Assembly: GCF_029227915.1 (NCBI RefSeq)
Contig: NC_079883.1
Location: forward strand, 13,144,001-13,208,000
DNA from: Hydractinia symbiolongicarpus
Taxonomy: Eukaryota > Cnidaria > Hydrozoa > Anthoathecata > Hydractiniidae
Length of the DNA stretch: 64,000 nucleotides
Direction of reading: 5' to 3'
Shown here in pieces: positions 47,501 through 60,369 of the stretch. A program made the translations under genes and the position numbers. Each line of letters starts with the position of its first letter. Position 1 is the first letter of the stretch. The notes under the pieces are model-generated. The model was given only the letters and a program-made list of their open reading frames with translations, was not told the origin of the DNA and searched no databases.

Positions 47501-49965
47501 CATGTCATTTTTATCAGAATTTTTAACTAGCTGGGTTGTTCTTTTCATGGCCTAAGGATGTGGAACTACAAGTTTGTAAGCATTTAAGTAGTTTCTTTGT
47601 TTCTTCTAATATTTAAGATATTTATTTTGCCATAATCCTCAGGCCTGAAAAATTATAATAGTCCTGTTCCTGGATTGAGATCTGCTTGAGAATTCATTTC
47701 CATGTCATTATCTCTATTCCTTTGATTCACTTGAAATACAGGGAGAGATTTTAGGTCAACAACAATAGGTCTATTACTTGAAAAAAAACTATAGAAAACT
47801 ATGAATAATGTCCATGTTGTTTAACAATTTATTATTCTTTAAAAGTGCATATCGCATAATTATTATTTGTGCATAATGAACTTAAAAATGATACCTTTAT
47901 AAACTTTAAGCTTCATATTATAAGTCCCTGTTCCGAGATCAGCAACAACTAACTAAATCAAGCAAGAAAAAAAAATAGAAGTAATAAAATTATTGTTTAC
48001 ATTCAATACTTTCAAAACCTTTTAGTGAGAGACATCTTGTCGCAAGTCAGAGTTTATTTTGATGACATGCCCCCCCCCTCCCTTAGGGGTTGATAAATTC
48101 TGTGTTTGCATCATTAAATAATTTGAGTGTAAAGTAGTCATTTACACTAATTAATGTGCTTATGTTGAAACACTTTCAAAATCTACAGTGAAGCTTTGTG
48201 TCATTTTGGCATCCTAGGAATACCATGTGGAACAACACATATGAACCAGAATAGTAAATGAGGAAAGCAAATTTTAAACTATAAATAATCAAAGAATATC
48301 TTTTACCTTATTTTCTCCATCAGCATGCAAGTCTGCTAAAGCTATAAAAAAGAACGATATATTTATATACTATCTCTTTATGTACTTATCTACATACTAT
48401 ATCATTTGTATATTTTTTTACACTATAGGCCTAAGGTCTGATTTCTTTATTATATTTTTTTATTTGAGTCAGTTATTGAGTCAGCGAGTCTGAAAAAAAT
48501 CTAATAAAAAGTTACGAGAGTCTAGCAAATTTTATTTAATACATTTTTGTGCTAAACAGTGTTTATAAAAACAAAGAATATAGGTAATTATGGGAAAAAC
48601 CTGTTTTAATACAGTAAAAAAATACTATACTTTGCAACAAACGTGTCCGTTTTATTATTTTTCACTTGAGTCTTAACAAGTTCCCATCATGTTCTCAAAT
48701 CCTACTATGACACGTGCAGACTTCTAACAGATTTTAAGCACTTATTATTTCAGATGTAAATAAATGAAAAAACTAGCTTGCAACAATGCTGTTAAGGTGG
48801 CAATAATTTCACATCAATAAAATGATTATTTTTTTTATTAAGGCTTTCAGACTAAGGAAATTGCACAAAGCAAGAAAAATAGCAAGATAGAAATATATAA
48901 AAAATTCCACTTACCAATACATGATGTAAATGTATAAAGTGAAGCCACTGGATTATAATGTGCATCCAGCCATGGATTCCTGGAAGAACAGAAACGAAAA
49001 TGAGAAAACAAGGAAACTGTAATGCATTGTAATAGACAATGTAATTTATGTAAGTAAAATGTTTATGATGTCGATTAAGAAGCAAACTTCCTGTAAGAAA
49101 GTCTTCCAAGCTATATTCTCAGTTATATATTATAATTATTGACATCCTTCCTCTTTAAGTAAGAGCTACTGTTTCCTGTTAAAAGATTGAAAATAAGTAA
49201 ATTTTGTTTATGTGTTTGCGATGAGTCATATGTATACTTTCCAACATGTTCTCTTAATAAAAAAAATATTTGCTGATCTGCAAGTTAATTTTAGCTCTTT
49301 TTTGTGTACTTACCATCAAAATCAGTGACACTCACACCTTTGTAAAGTAATATATTATGCACACAAAGATTTGTGTACAGTAACTTCTTATACCCGCAAT
49401 AAGTTACGCAAACTTGTTGTACACGAAGTCCTGCAAGTATATACTCACAACAAATGACTCTAACTTTTACTTCTTTTTAAAAATGAAGTACAAGTCCCAT
49501 TGACCTACCTTCTGGTGGTGTATTCTGCGATCAGAATATTTAAAAGTTCACATAAACCACTTGAACAATGCATTAAAATTTTACTAACTTATAACCTAAA
49601 ACTTTCATTTTAAAATCAGATGTGAAAGACCATTTCTCGAATGTTGCTGCTGAAGCATTTTTTGCTTGAGGCGATTAATGAACCTTTAAATTCATTTTTG
49701 CAACATTTCTACACAACAATTTAACTTTGATTTACTATGTAACTTTCATTATACAGGCAAAATGAGCAAAAAAATTTCTCTCTGCACGAGATCAAATACC
49801 AATGCTTTATATTTGATAACGTTATGTCAAAATTGTTGCAATAAAATGATTTTGTCACCTTTAATTAACAAATTATAAATCAAATACAAATGTTTAAAAT
49901 ATTGAAAAATAATTAAAAACTTACGACTTGTTATCTTTTTCTTTTTCTGTAATTTTATCACCCAT
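37069..49965 (-). CDS. BBS1: Bardet-Biedl syndrome 1 protein (BBSome subunit)
   Basis: Complete 22-exon minus-strand gene, CDS 1767 nt, 588 aa (human 593). Exons: 49925-49965, 48915-48979, 48307-48341, 47895-47952, 47307-47396, 46304-46386, 46128-46169, 45749-45795, 45179-45220, 44999-45071, 44070-44201, 43085-43191, 41206-41326, 40947-41031, 40319-40392, 39561-39630, 39088-39153, 38809-38901, 38345-38478, 37778-37912, 37549-37635, 37069-37155. All are GT-AG and in phase. BBS1 is a BBSome subunit; the complex is recruited by ARL6 and carries membrane proteins through cilia. Marks: [36 protein letters not shown], an N-terminal beta-propeller (to about residue 430) with [16 protein letters not shown], then [19 protein letters not shown] near 425 and the C-terminal GLGPTFQI... 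adaptin-ear-like domain from about 487. Introns 12 and 14 hold a TIR element and a SINE. Confidence 0.97.
38545..38598. repeat. (ACA)n/(CAA)n microsatellite
   Basis: About 18 CAA units with one GCA interruption, in the BBS1 intron between exons 18 and 19. Confidence 0.95.
40648..40866 (-). mobile_element. tRNA-derived SINE, copy 1 (BBS1 intron 14)
   Basis: Read on the minus strand, the 5' head (40866 to 40807) has a Pol III A-box (TGTGGTAGAGCGTCTGCC) and B-box (GGGTTTAAACCCGG). An unrelated body follows, ending in (TAA)n at 40648-40672. The body matches the sequence at 43719-43840. The tRNA-like head plus simple tail marks a SINE. Confidence 0.72.
41719..42476. mobile_element. pogo/Tigger-like non-autonomous TIR transposon (BBS1 intron 12)
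   Basis: It starts CAGTCTACCCTCGATAAGTGG and ends with the complement form CTATCGAGAGTAGACTG, flanked on both sides by TA. Subterminal repeats of gttccacttatcgaa and cacttatccga follow. Ends of the type CAGT-CTACCCTCGATAA with TA duplication are characteristic of the pogo/Tigger branch of Tc1/mariner. At 758 bp with no transposase frame it is non-autonomous. Confidence 0.8.
42789..42990. repeat. Degenerate tandem repeat, ~55-65-bp unit
   Basis: Repeated pattern ttaggagattttag, ggggattccaattttttt, aggtttttaaagag. About three diverged units are seen, just beyond the TIR element in the same intron. Confidence 0.55.
43694..43845 (-). mobile_element. SINE, copy 2, lacking the tRNA head (BBS1 intron 11)
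   Basis: It aligns with the body of the 40.7 kb copy: ctt-ggrtagc-tcttca, cctrwtag-actg, ctgcaaa-ggt, agtgcatt-aaag, gagctac or aagctac. It has a TAATAAT-like tail (43694-43712), in the same orientation. The 5' part has diverged or been truncated. Confidence 0.6.
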
Positions 49966-52900
49966 TATGCATAAATTTGTCAACAAATATTTATATCTAA
50001 AAAAATAAATGCCACAGTATATATAATAATTCACAGTGTACAGTATTAAGGTATAGTCACATCCTTAGTGTAACCAGGACATGCTACAATAAAATTAAGA
50101 TGTGAATTGATTCTTTGTAACCAATTGGCGCATTTAGCAGCACCTGAAATAAATATTTTATCCCTGGCAGTCACAGCTCAATATTTAGCTGGTTGAGTTA
50201 ATTTTTTTGTTGGTCAAAAAAAATCAAAATGACTAAGTAGAGTCTTCAAAACTACTTTAGGACAAATGTATAAAAACATATTAAATACTATGTGGATAAA
50301 CACACAATTTTGCTAATAATATAACGTTGATACTTTATTAAAAAATTTCATCCACAATCTCTTAAGGTGGAAAATATCTATATACTTAAAGATACTAATT
50401 TGCCATGTTTTTATTATTTCTTTTTCTAGTAAATTTGAGAAGTATTGTTTGCAGACATTTTAGTGTATGAAAAGTCTAATTTTCATCTAGAAATGGAAAA
50501 TTTTATGCTTATTTTTTCAAGTAAATCAAGAAAGTGAAATAGCTTTTCTAAATGTTTGCTTCATAATATAAAACTTTTTATCAATAATAAAATAAAATAA
50601 TTTAAAAAAAAAAGTTTGTGTTACATTATAAAAAACATTTGTTTTAAAATAAATAAAAAAGAAGAAAAGTTTAATTTAAAGACTGACAATCAAAACAGCG
50701 TTTAATTAAATAAAACTTGACAGGGTTGGAATTGGAATGGAAATAATAAAATAATATCTTGAATTTCACACTGTTCTTTTTGGCTTGCTTTTTCTTTTCT
50801 ATACAACTTCGAAGAGGAGATGTATTTCCTTCGCTGTGTTTTACCTTTTGATTCTGTTTAAAAAAGTAGCTGCAGGTAAAAACATCCGTGTTACTTTCTC
50901 TACTTAGTTTTTTTTCCTCCTTATTCTATTCGCCATTGTTTTTGGAGACCAGAAAAAACAACACAAAAACAGAAAAAAGAAATCACAGCATTGTCTTATG
51001 GTTATTAATTATGATAATTAATGCTTACCACGCTCTTTCTTTTTTTATTAGCATGATGGGATTATTGTATATTTTAGGCAAAAATGCCCAACAAGAAGAA
51101 TACTCATTGTGATAGTTGAAGATAGTTGAAGCACTATGGAGATAATTAAGTTAAGAGCACAAAAGGGGCATTTCTGAAAATTAGGTATTCTAATTGTCTA
51201 TAGATCTGATACTGTCTCCACAAGGAAACGACTAACTGCTTGAACAAAAGAAAATAATTAAAAAGTAAGACAGCTAGCGAGGCAAATGTGACTTTAAAAA
51301 CAACAACAAAAAAAGGTTGGTGCTGCAAAGATGTCTGATTTCAGTAAGTTAAAACATTTAAATAATAAAGAATAACACAGAAACTTCGATTGATTTATCT
51401 GATTTATGATGTTCGGAACATTGTTGATACATTTATAAAAGCATTACGATGGAAACACAGCCACAGATGCTCTCCCTCATTCATTTTTTTTGTAATGGCA
51501 TGAATCCAGCAACCAAGTGATCGATTTTGCTGTGCATTTATTATCGCATGATTTGTGTAATAAAATACAATGGCGGTTCTGTAGGCAAAGAGAATTTGGG
51601 GTGAGTTTGTTATTTCTATGAAACATTTGAACATGTTCTGGTTGTTAGTTTTCAATAAAATTTTTAGGATAGTGTTTTCTCATGTACATCTTTCAATTTT
51701 TACAATAAAATAGGCACCCCAAAAATATTTGCCAACAGGGTGATTACTCCCCTTTAAGTTTTAGGGATGAAAAAGCAAGGAAATAATGTGGCGAGTGGAG
51801 TTACCAGATCGTTGCTAGAGCTGTTTGGTTTAGATAATTATGTAATTAGGCTGGTATTCAGCGATTTGGTTCAGCTTTGTTGCCGTAGTGATGATTGACA
51901 TTTGGCCTAATTGATGAATCACATTTGTACCACATCCGCCATTTTTAAAATTTGGCTGGATGAAAACAAACCTAGTTCATAGGGGAAGAATGCTAAATAT
52001 TGTGGAAATGGAAGAATAATTAGCTAACGGGAAAGCAATCACTAGAAAAAATCTGTCTTGAAATGATGCTTTATCTAGATTTTGATCTAAAAAATATCTT
52101 GCTCAAACTTTCTAACGTTGTTCTTAAAACTCAAAAATGTGTCTAGCTCTGCACACTCTTTACCTAAAATACGAAAACAAATTGTTATGACGTCAAACCG
52201 AATCACCAAATACGCTAAGTAGATAGCTAGAGAAAAACTTAAAAATTCCCTTATTTTGCTGTAAAATGATGATCACATGGCCATACAAAATGTAGATATT
52301 TATACTTGGTTTTAAAAAAACTGAAACAAGCCCCTATTAATTTTAAACAATGTTGTGCTGCGTTTTAAAATTATCAAAACGGGATAGCTAAAGCTAGCTA
52401 TCAGCGTGTGAAATCCAGCCAAAAACATTGCCGTGGTATGGAGAAGAACATGGCTAGCTATAGAGTTAAGACAAGTTCCTGAAGTGTCTAAAATAATTAA
52501 AGCCCAAGTATGTCTACTGCTGTTCTGCAAGTATATATATCCAAACAACCAACAGCAACAAAAGAAAAACAATAACAACACATAATGGTTTATTTGGAAG
52601 CCGTCCGCCGTTTTTGTTTACATTATCGGGGAAAATTCGGAGAAAAGTGGCCCAACATCTTGAAGTTAATTTTCCCTGTACACTGTTTGATCCGATATCT
52701 CGATTCAGTTGTGGTGGTTTCTAACTTTCTGCCTCGGGATTTTTTTTCCGTCGGACTCTCGTCGCCGTTTTTGCTCTTCGTAATTTGAACATTCCTTTAT
52801 TCAATCAATTCTTCTAAATTGGAATATTTTAAATACACCAAACTCGTCCCCAGGGCTCCTTTTCTCTTTCTGCAATCTCGGACGGCGAGAAAATAAGTTG

Positions 52901-53785
52901 AGCCCCTAACATGCAATGCGTGCACAAAAGTGAAGCACGCAGAAAGTTTATTATGACACATCATTGGGAAGCTTATAATTCATAAAGATTTAATTTAAAT
53001 AAAATATATATATATATAAATTTGGATGAAAACAGGGAAAATGTAAAATAACAAATATTTCTTTCTGTTCTTTTAAATAAAATCTAATTTTTTTACAAAG
53101 TTACCAATTCTCAAAAACAATTTTTGCTTGATACACGTGTTTTAGGCTAAAAGATACAAGCATTTCTGGACATATAGAGCTCTTAACGGTGTCTGTTTCT
53201 TCTTAAAAACGTATTGGTAAATTTTATTACATTGCTTATGTCAAAAGTACAATGGAGAATCACAATAGGCAAATGCTTGTATCTGTAAAATCGAAAGTCG
53301 GCAACTTAAAAAATGCGTTCGATAATTTTTACGTTTCCAAGTTTATTTTATGACAAAAGATAACATTCCTTAATTTATCTGGTTATCAGAGAATATATAC
53401 GTTTATTTTGCGGTTGAGGAAATATAAACAATATTCTCAACAATGTGTAACAACTCCGAAATTTTTGTTTTTTGAATCGCGCAATTTCAGACAATAAAGC
53501 ATGTATTGCAAGAAAGCACGATGACGACAATTCGTATCTAACAATGAAGACAATTCATATCTAACGACGACGAGAATTCGTATCAACGACGACGACTGTA
53601 TCTAGCGACGACGACAATTCGTATCTTGTTTTGTTTTTTAACATACTAAGAAAGTGCAAACAAATATAAATCGAAATTATATGAAAATTTTACATTTTAA
53701 AAAGAAATGTCATGCAAACATTGTTTTTATCTTTACATTTGAGATTGCTGTATATAACAGAACAAAACAAAATCTTCGACATAAA
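49966..53785. other. Spacer between BBS1 and cofilin genes
   Basis: BBS1 upstream region and cofilin 3' flank. It contains a hairpin-family element near 52841-52910 (aactcgtccccagggctcc...gagcccc), a TA microsatellite at about 53006-53020 and a minisatellite at 53.5 kb. Short frames such as 50888-51112 and 52585-52788 show no recognisable protein. Confidence 0.5.
53519..53625. repeat. Minisatellite, ~26-bp unit
   Basis: Four units of the pattern cgacgacgacaattcgtatctaa, with small changes, lie about 160 bp 3' of the cofilin stop codon. Confidence 0.85.
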
Positions 53786-56700
53786 TTATTTCGACTTTTT
53801 CACTTTGCTGGCGATTTCTTTGTATTTGAGATCGTCTTCGTCATGTGCTTCAATAGACAGAGCAGAACTGAACTTTTTGATGACACTCAGCTTTGTTGAA
53901 GACATAGACATCTTCAGCAAAATTGTAGTTGTTTCCGGAATCCTAAATAAGAACAACAACATTAAAACATGTTTGCTGAACATTGTGACAAAATTTCAAC
54001 TATTTTAAAATCTAAGTCCCGAAGTAAAAAAACGTTCTATACATCTTAAGAGGGCAACGAGAGGCCCAATTTGTGCGTCAATGTACTGATGTTATGAATA
54101 CATTACAGCGGTGTCTTTTAGAATTTTTTCGGAAGGAATTTAATTTCAGGCGAAACATACTTTTATGAGACAGAATACAGCGAAAAACTTGTTTAGCAAA
54201 TAAAAACTTTATTTCGCCATTCCGAACTCAAAACAAACCAATGTGGATTATTTTCTAAGGTTTTTATTTATTCTCAGGATAATAAGTAATGTTGAAAGTT
54301 GATAAAAATTGTAAACATCCTACCATGTAATTAAAGCAAATTTATCAGAGTTGCGACCGTCATCGGTAACAAATGGTACGTAAACTAACGCAAAGCATGC
54401 TTGAGTTGCTTTTTTGAGTTCTTCTGTTAAAGCATGATATACAACGGGTACACCTTTTAAATCTTCGTCACCGTATTTTTCTTTGCTTTTACCAAGTTCC
54501 ACTGAAACACCTGGGACCACAGCGTCTTTTCCACCTTCTTTAGCTATTATAAATGTTGAATAGTCATAGCCCTTTTTTCTAGACATCAAATCATAAATAT
54601 CCATAGATTCTTTTGTAGGTCGAATACCAGAGTCCTGAAAAAGTGAAACAAGATAAAAAAATCTTAGTTAAACTAAACTGAGCTAAATTCAGTTTAAATT
54701 AAATTGAATTCGTTTTTTGTGAAAAGGGAGAAGACGAGGTAGAACTTGCTGCTGTAGCAGTATTGTTACAGCAACTATGAAGTTAAGAAAACGTGAGAAA
54801 CGTCATACATGGGCAAAAAAAGTGGCTGTAAAAAAGACCAAATTTATGAGAATAAACAAATTTCAATTAGAACAATAAGATTTCAATTTTCTTTTGATGT
54901 TTTCTGCTAATAAGCTCCAGGGTACTTCTTCTACAATCCATTCACTGATAAAATTCTCTTTCATCTTTTTTTGATGACATGATGTTTTTAAATGCCCTCT
55001 ATTAATGTTATTTTTTATATAGAAACTCCATTTTTCTTAACGCACATTTGATGTACATATTTTAAGCATTTTGATTGGTTAAAAACCTTTCAATTAATCG
55101 AAAAAGCTAAGCCGGTCTAAATTTTTAAAAACCAAATTCAGCAAGTCTGAGCATCCCGAAAGGATACGATTTTCACCTGATACACAATCCAATTTGTCAA
55201 ATTCGACAAATCGAATTCAATGAAACGGATCTATATTACTGCCTGAAGTCTTTTGAACGAATTATAACCAAATTTCAAAAAAAGAGTGGCGGAAATAACA
55301 CAAAAAGAAGGCTTGGAGCATTTAAAGTGTACATTTATTCAATTAAGATCTAACAAAGGTCTTCAGGATCCAACTTTATAGATAGAGCCTCAGCCAAATG
55401 TAAAAATAATAAGTTCAAAAACTGCAGTTTTTATTGATTTTCTGATTACCCTATATATAATTTCTATTTCTGTCCTCTTTTAAAAAATTTAGAAAACCAA
55501 AATTTTTGGACAAAAACTTTTACCAGATACAAATTTTGGATGGAAAAATTTTCGAACAAAAAATAATGCGAAAGTTTTTTTGTCTGAAAATTTTTGTTAT
55601 CAAACCTCATCATAAATCAACAAAAAGTATTGTACTAATTAAGAAAATAATATTATTTTATACTTTTTTTGATTTGTCCACAACACATTTGTTGTTAAAA
55701 TGCAAATAATAGTTAGGGAAGAAACTTTGTGCAAGTTGCAATCTTGTGTCCTGAATGTACTGAAGATAAGTAATAACTTGTGTTGCTACTTCCGTCTGTA
55801 TAAATCTTCCTTCTATGGCTAGATTATCTACAGTAGGATGGACACAAGCTAAAACACAGGAAAAAGTTGTAGAATGGGCGGGTTGAGCCAAGCACAGGGA
55901 CTTAAAATTTACACAACCTATGAAGATGAAGTGTATGTAGATGTGACATAAAAAACAAAATAAAAGTGAAGTAGTATAAGAAAATAAAAAAGAATGTCAC
56001 ATTCCCTACAATCAAGGTTAAAATTCAAGCAAACACGTAGAAGTTCGGGTGTACGTATACAGGAACTTGCGCAGGGCCTATGCTCAAATGCAAGGACAAG
56101 GTGGATTGAGAATTGCCAGAGCATTGATCAAAATAATTGACGAAAAGGTTCATCTTATATATTAAAATTTGTTTTGGAAGAGTATCGACTATGTATATTG
56201 AGTCCACGCAGCTTATTGCTTCTTACTTACATTATTTGTTACTTAAGCCACTATTATGAATAGGGGTAAGCATGCCGTTCAGATGGTAAAATCATCATGA
56301 AATTAAGACTGAATCACTCAAGGACATCTTCCTCTTCTGGCTTTTAATTGGTAATATGTTTTAAATACTCGTTAATCTTTGAAAATTAGCTGCTAAGTGC
56401 ATTTTCCTGCAAGTTTCTTTGTAATTAAGGTATCAACTGTGACGGTTTGACCGTAGAAAAGTCATGTTTTACACTTTCCAAATGGTGAGCATAAAACAAT
56501 ATCACATGACAATGCCTCTGCAGGAATCTTATTGTAAAGAGGTACAACACAGGAAGACATTTTATAATTATTCTTGAAATAAACTTGGTGGTAAACTCTT
56601 TTTCTATGAATGTCGCTTTTGATGAGCTTTGTGGTGTAATATGTTTAGGGGTCCTTTTATACTATTTGGATGATGACATTAGTTTCATGCAAAAAAAAGT

Positions 56701-57149
56701 TGACATATCATAGGGGCTTTTGGCGAGGAAGGATTTTGTAAACACAAGAAAACTGGGCTTTATATTTGCTTTATTATTTTAATTTTTACTTAACAAATGT
56801 TAAATTACTAATTTTCAAAATAGTATAAACTGGAAAAGATAAACTTCTTTCAAAGTGAGAGGTAAGCTTTACTCAAAGTCTCTCCTATGAGAATTTGACC
56901 ATGAAAAGTTTGTTTTCTCTCAAACAAAAGTTATATTCACCTGGCAGTATTTTGCTTCACAATTCTTAGCTAACAATATGCAACATGTATTAACGGTTGG
57001 CAATAAAATTGATGCTAGCTAGCCGTATTATTCCTTTTGAGATTTGACCCCTATCGCTTGTTGGTGACTGACATGTGAAATTTGGGGTAGGTGGAGTTAT
57101 TTAAAATAAGTTTTGGATAATTTTTTATTATAAAAGTACTTACCACCAT
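53786..57149 (-). CDS. ADF/cofilin family actin-depolymerising protein
   Basis: Three minus-strand exons: 57144-57149 (ATG GTG only), 54324-54634 and 53786-53942. The CDS is 474 nt (157 aa); ADF/cofilins are 140-170 aa. They bind ADP-actin, sever filaments and speed turnover in the cytoplasm. The protein starts MVDSGIRPTKESMDIYDLMS, with a Ser at position 4 where the inhibitory LIM-kinase site lies in many relatives. The ADF core follows: FALVYVPFVTDDGRNSDKFA, LITWIPETTTILLKMSMSST (the W-x-P-x-x-x-x-x-K-M motif with the long actin-binding helix) and a basic end KYKEIASKVKKSK. The exon 1 call is inferred: it is a two-codon exon before a gtaagt donor and joins in phase. A tiny first exon ending just after Met is typical for this family. 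Exons 2 and 3 are certain; exon 1 is likely. Confidence 0.9.
55658..55858 (-). other. Candidate exon or relic inside the first cofilin intron
   Basis: Behind a strong acceptor (ttttcctgtgttttag) the minus strand reads HPTVDNLAIEGRFIQTEVAT, then QVITYLQYIQDTRLQLAQSF, before the frame closes at 55658. The composition is protein-like and richer than the surrounding intron. I do not recognise it. It could be an alternative exon, part of a nested gene, or a transposon relic. Confidence 0.3.
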
Positions 57150-57379
57150 TTTGCGAATTGGTAATGTAAAACAGCTATAGTTTTCGTTGTTTTCCTGTGT
57201 ATTGTGTTATTTCGAAAGGGGCGCGTTCGCTCATATATACGCAATAGCAGGTCGCAAGAATTCGCTACCATTATGCATATATCTCCATATAAGGAGTTTG
57301 CGGGAAAGAAAAGTCTGCTGACAAAACCACATTTTTATATAGCAAGTCTAATTTTTCTACAGAAGGCCTATATTATACT

Positions 57380-57580
57380 TCATAAGCATATTAGCATCAA
57401 TCATATTGCAAATTTATCATTTTTAAAACGAGTATCTGTTAAGGACATAAATTAAAAAATTAACATAGAAGGGAACATCTATATAATGAGCATGAGCATC
57501 AATCATATTGCAATGTTAGCAAATTTAAAGCGAGCACCTGTTAAAGGATAAAAATTGGAAGATTAACATAAAAGGGCCGA
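57380..57580. repeat. Tandem duplication, ~105-bp unit
   Basis: Both units run agcatcaatcatattgcaa, a short variable piece, aarcgagyayctgttaa, ggayaaaaatt and attaacataraaggg. They begin near 57391 and 57496. They lie about 240 bp 5' of the cofilin start. Confidence 0.8.
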
Positions 57581-60369
57581 TCTTCATCAACAACGTAAAT
57601 ATTTTGATGTTTTGCCATAATTATAACCGTTTTTGGTCAAAAATAAAAACTGTCATACATTGATAGATGTGTATATTTTACATGGCCTATGGCTCGTGTT
57701 AGTTATTAAACCGTCCCGTAAAAGTCTAAAAATCCCTGGGGATGAGGTTACCATTTTGAAGAAATTCTTGATGTTAATGGTTTTTATTTTAAAGATTGCA
57801 GAATATGGGGTTTTTTGCGGCTGAACAGCTATATAAAGGGTATTTTAAATTTGAAGAAAAGATGTTTAATTTGGGTTTATAGTTTAACAAGATAATGTTG
57901 TTTTATTTTCTCACCAATATTATGAAACTGCATTATTTAATGTCGTCTCCAGGTCATTTTTCGCTTCTTTGATGTTCATATGGTGACGGCCTGCTGCAAC
58001 CTCCTTCCCAGGGCATCTTGTCTTTTTTCTGACTAAGTCATCGATCATCGAAATGTGTTGTTTTACGTTAAAAAAAAACGAAATTTTAATTTCACGAGTA
58101 AAAAACATACTTTTTTTTGCTCTGGAATGCGAGATAAAGATAATCCCATAAAAGCAAAAACTTGTTTTACGGAAATTAGAAACAAAAGATTTTGTCGGGA
58201 GACGGTAAAAAGGGCCAAGAAATTAAAAAGCGAAGTAGACATAGCCTTGTATCCCGTGATCAATAAAGTCATGAAAACGAAAGTAAAATTACGGATGAGA
58301 TGAAGCAGAGAAGTGAAGTTGATTCTGTTTTTTTTGTGTTTTATCAACAGCGAAGCTGGGATACTTTATCTGGTTCTACTGCAAACATAACTTAGCTTTA
58401 AGCTATAAAAACAGCAAATTGTGATAACAAAGCACAATCTATAAGCTTGGTTCTCATTAAGTAACAAGGAGTTAAAAAATAGTACTAGCTATAGGTTTTG
58501 TTGGAAAAAGTCATTTGAAAACTAAAATGGCTAACAAGACGTTTGAGGAAGGAGAATAGTTGGCCTTCAGTATTTTTTTCTTTCCAGGCTACGTTGTCTT
58601 CTTCGAAGTAGTAATAATAACAAGGCTCTCTTTCTATCTTTCTTTTTCATAGCTCTTTTTTACATTAAATTCCGCTACAAATAAAATAAATATTTGACCA
58701 CTGCCGGTCATACTGACCGTTGGAAATCCAAAATGGCCGGTTAAGTTGAATTTTTCGGCGGTAAAAATATATCTGATTCCTTGCATAACGGTTTTAATCA
58801 CGAAATTTGATATTTATTCCACTCTGACGTTTTAAATTATTCTTATGCCTCCCTGATAAAGTACAAGTCCCATTGACCTACCTTCGCTTTGTTGTACTTC
58901 GTTAAGTGAATACACAATGAACGATAATTAGTCAACTTTGCTTCCCTCACGCTCATAGAAGCAAGCTGCCTGGGAACTAGGTTGATAATGTTAGTGTCGC
59001 ATTTGGCACTGCCGACGTAATTTGCCGACGTAAATTCGTTGTGAAATTTGAATGAATGCCACAATAAAAAACGGTCGATGTTATTATGAAGAACGTAAGG
59101 TATAGGGAACATTAAAGTCGACCCTTCATGCTGACACTCTTATGCTCGGCTGGTGCATTACACTGAGACTCGAACGAAAGACGAAAGACCATTTGGAACC
59201 ATGCCACAAGTCAGTCCGACCTTCATCGTCACAGAGAATACTGCAAGAAGAGTGTGAGAAGAGTGCGCACCCTTGCAGGTTAAATATGACCAGAACATTG
59301 GAGAGGTTAGGTGTCCCGTACCTTTATACAGCTTTTGGACGCATGTTCTTGTAATGTAATACCAAAGAAAAAACATGTTGAATAAAGTTTAAAAAATCTT
59401 TTTTAGAGGGGAAAGAGAAATCAAATAATTCATATAAAAATAATTCATTTTTAAACGCGCATGTTTTTCATTCAAATTCCGAACTTTAAGTCATTTTTTT
59501 CTTTGATTTTTGGTATAGTAAATAATTACTTTATACAAATGACATTTAAGGTGCGCATTATTGAATTGACTAAACTGTTTTTGGTGCCTGATTCAAAACG
59601 CTGCTCCATTGTCTATATAAAAACAGTGTATGAATCAATGGTAAATAAATGTGAAGCGAGATATTTAGATTATTATCTATCCTTAATAGTAGATAAATAA
59701 TATTTTTTGCAAAGCAAGGAATCGATCGCCGGTCAGTTTGACCGCTCGTAACGTGATCCTGACAGTCAATTACAAAATTCGGTGGTCAGTGACCGTTGAC
59801 CGGCCGTTATTTTAAGCGATGTAACGATGCACTGTAGTGTGAACGTGAAACGAATACATCAGGGATACCTGCAGCTCAAAAATTGATATCAACTATTACA
59901 TAATGTGCACTATGGTTATCTTATCATAAGCCCATAGTGAAAACCAAGCTTTATGTGCATTAGTAGAATTTTATTCGCACATAGCTTAGCTAAGAAACTC
60001 TCTTTAAACTTTAGCCACAATATGCAACTACAGTAAATTTGGCTATAATAGTTAAACTGTCAAGGTATACTTGGGTTGGAGAAAGAGAGTTTCTTTTTAA
60101 GCAGAATGTAAAGACATACTTACTAAACAGGAAATTACCAGAAATGAGAACAAACAACAACCAGGGAACGAGTAGAAAATGAGCAGAAGCCGGAAGTTAA
60201 ATTGACAATTTGGGAAACTTTGGCTACTCTTTGTAAATGCCCTGAAGAACCGAGATAATATAAGATATTCAATAACCCACAATAAGTTTAGCTGCGAAAG
60301 CTTTACAGCAACTTTAGAATACCATATCCTTGGATCCTGGATTAGCGTAATCAAATTTACAGTTACGGA

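Noticed and set aside
58055-58347. Overlapping 82- and 94-codon frames on both strands
   Set aside because: Both are low-complexity Lys/Asn or Phe/Leu frames in AT-rich DNA, with no motif.
59142-59354. 70-codon plus-strand frame (LERKTKDHLEPCHKSV)
   Set aside because: Higher GC than its surroundings, but no recognisable domain or splice context. It lies in a probable decayed element.
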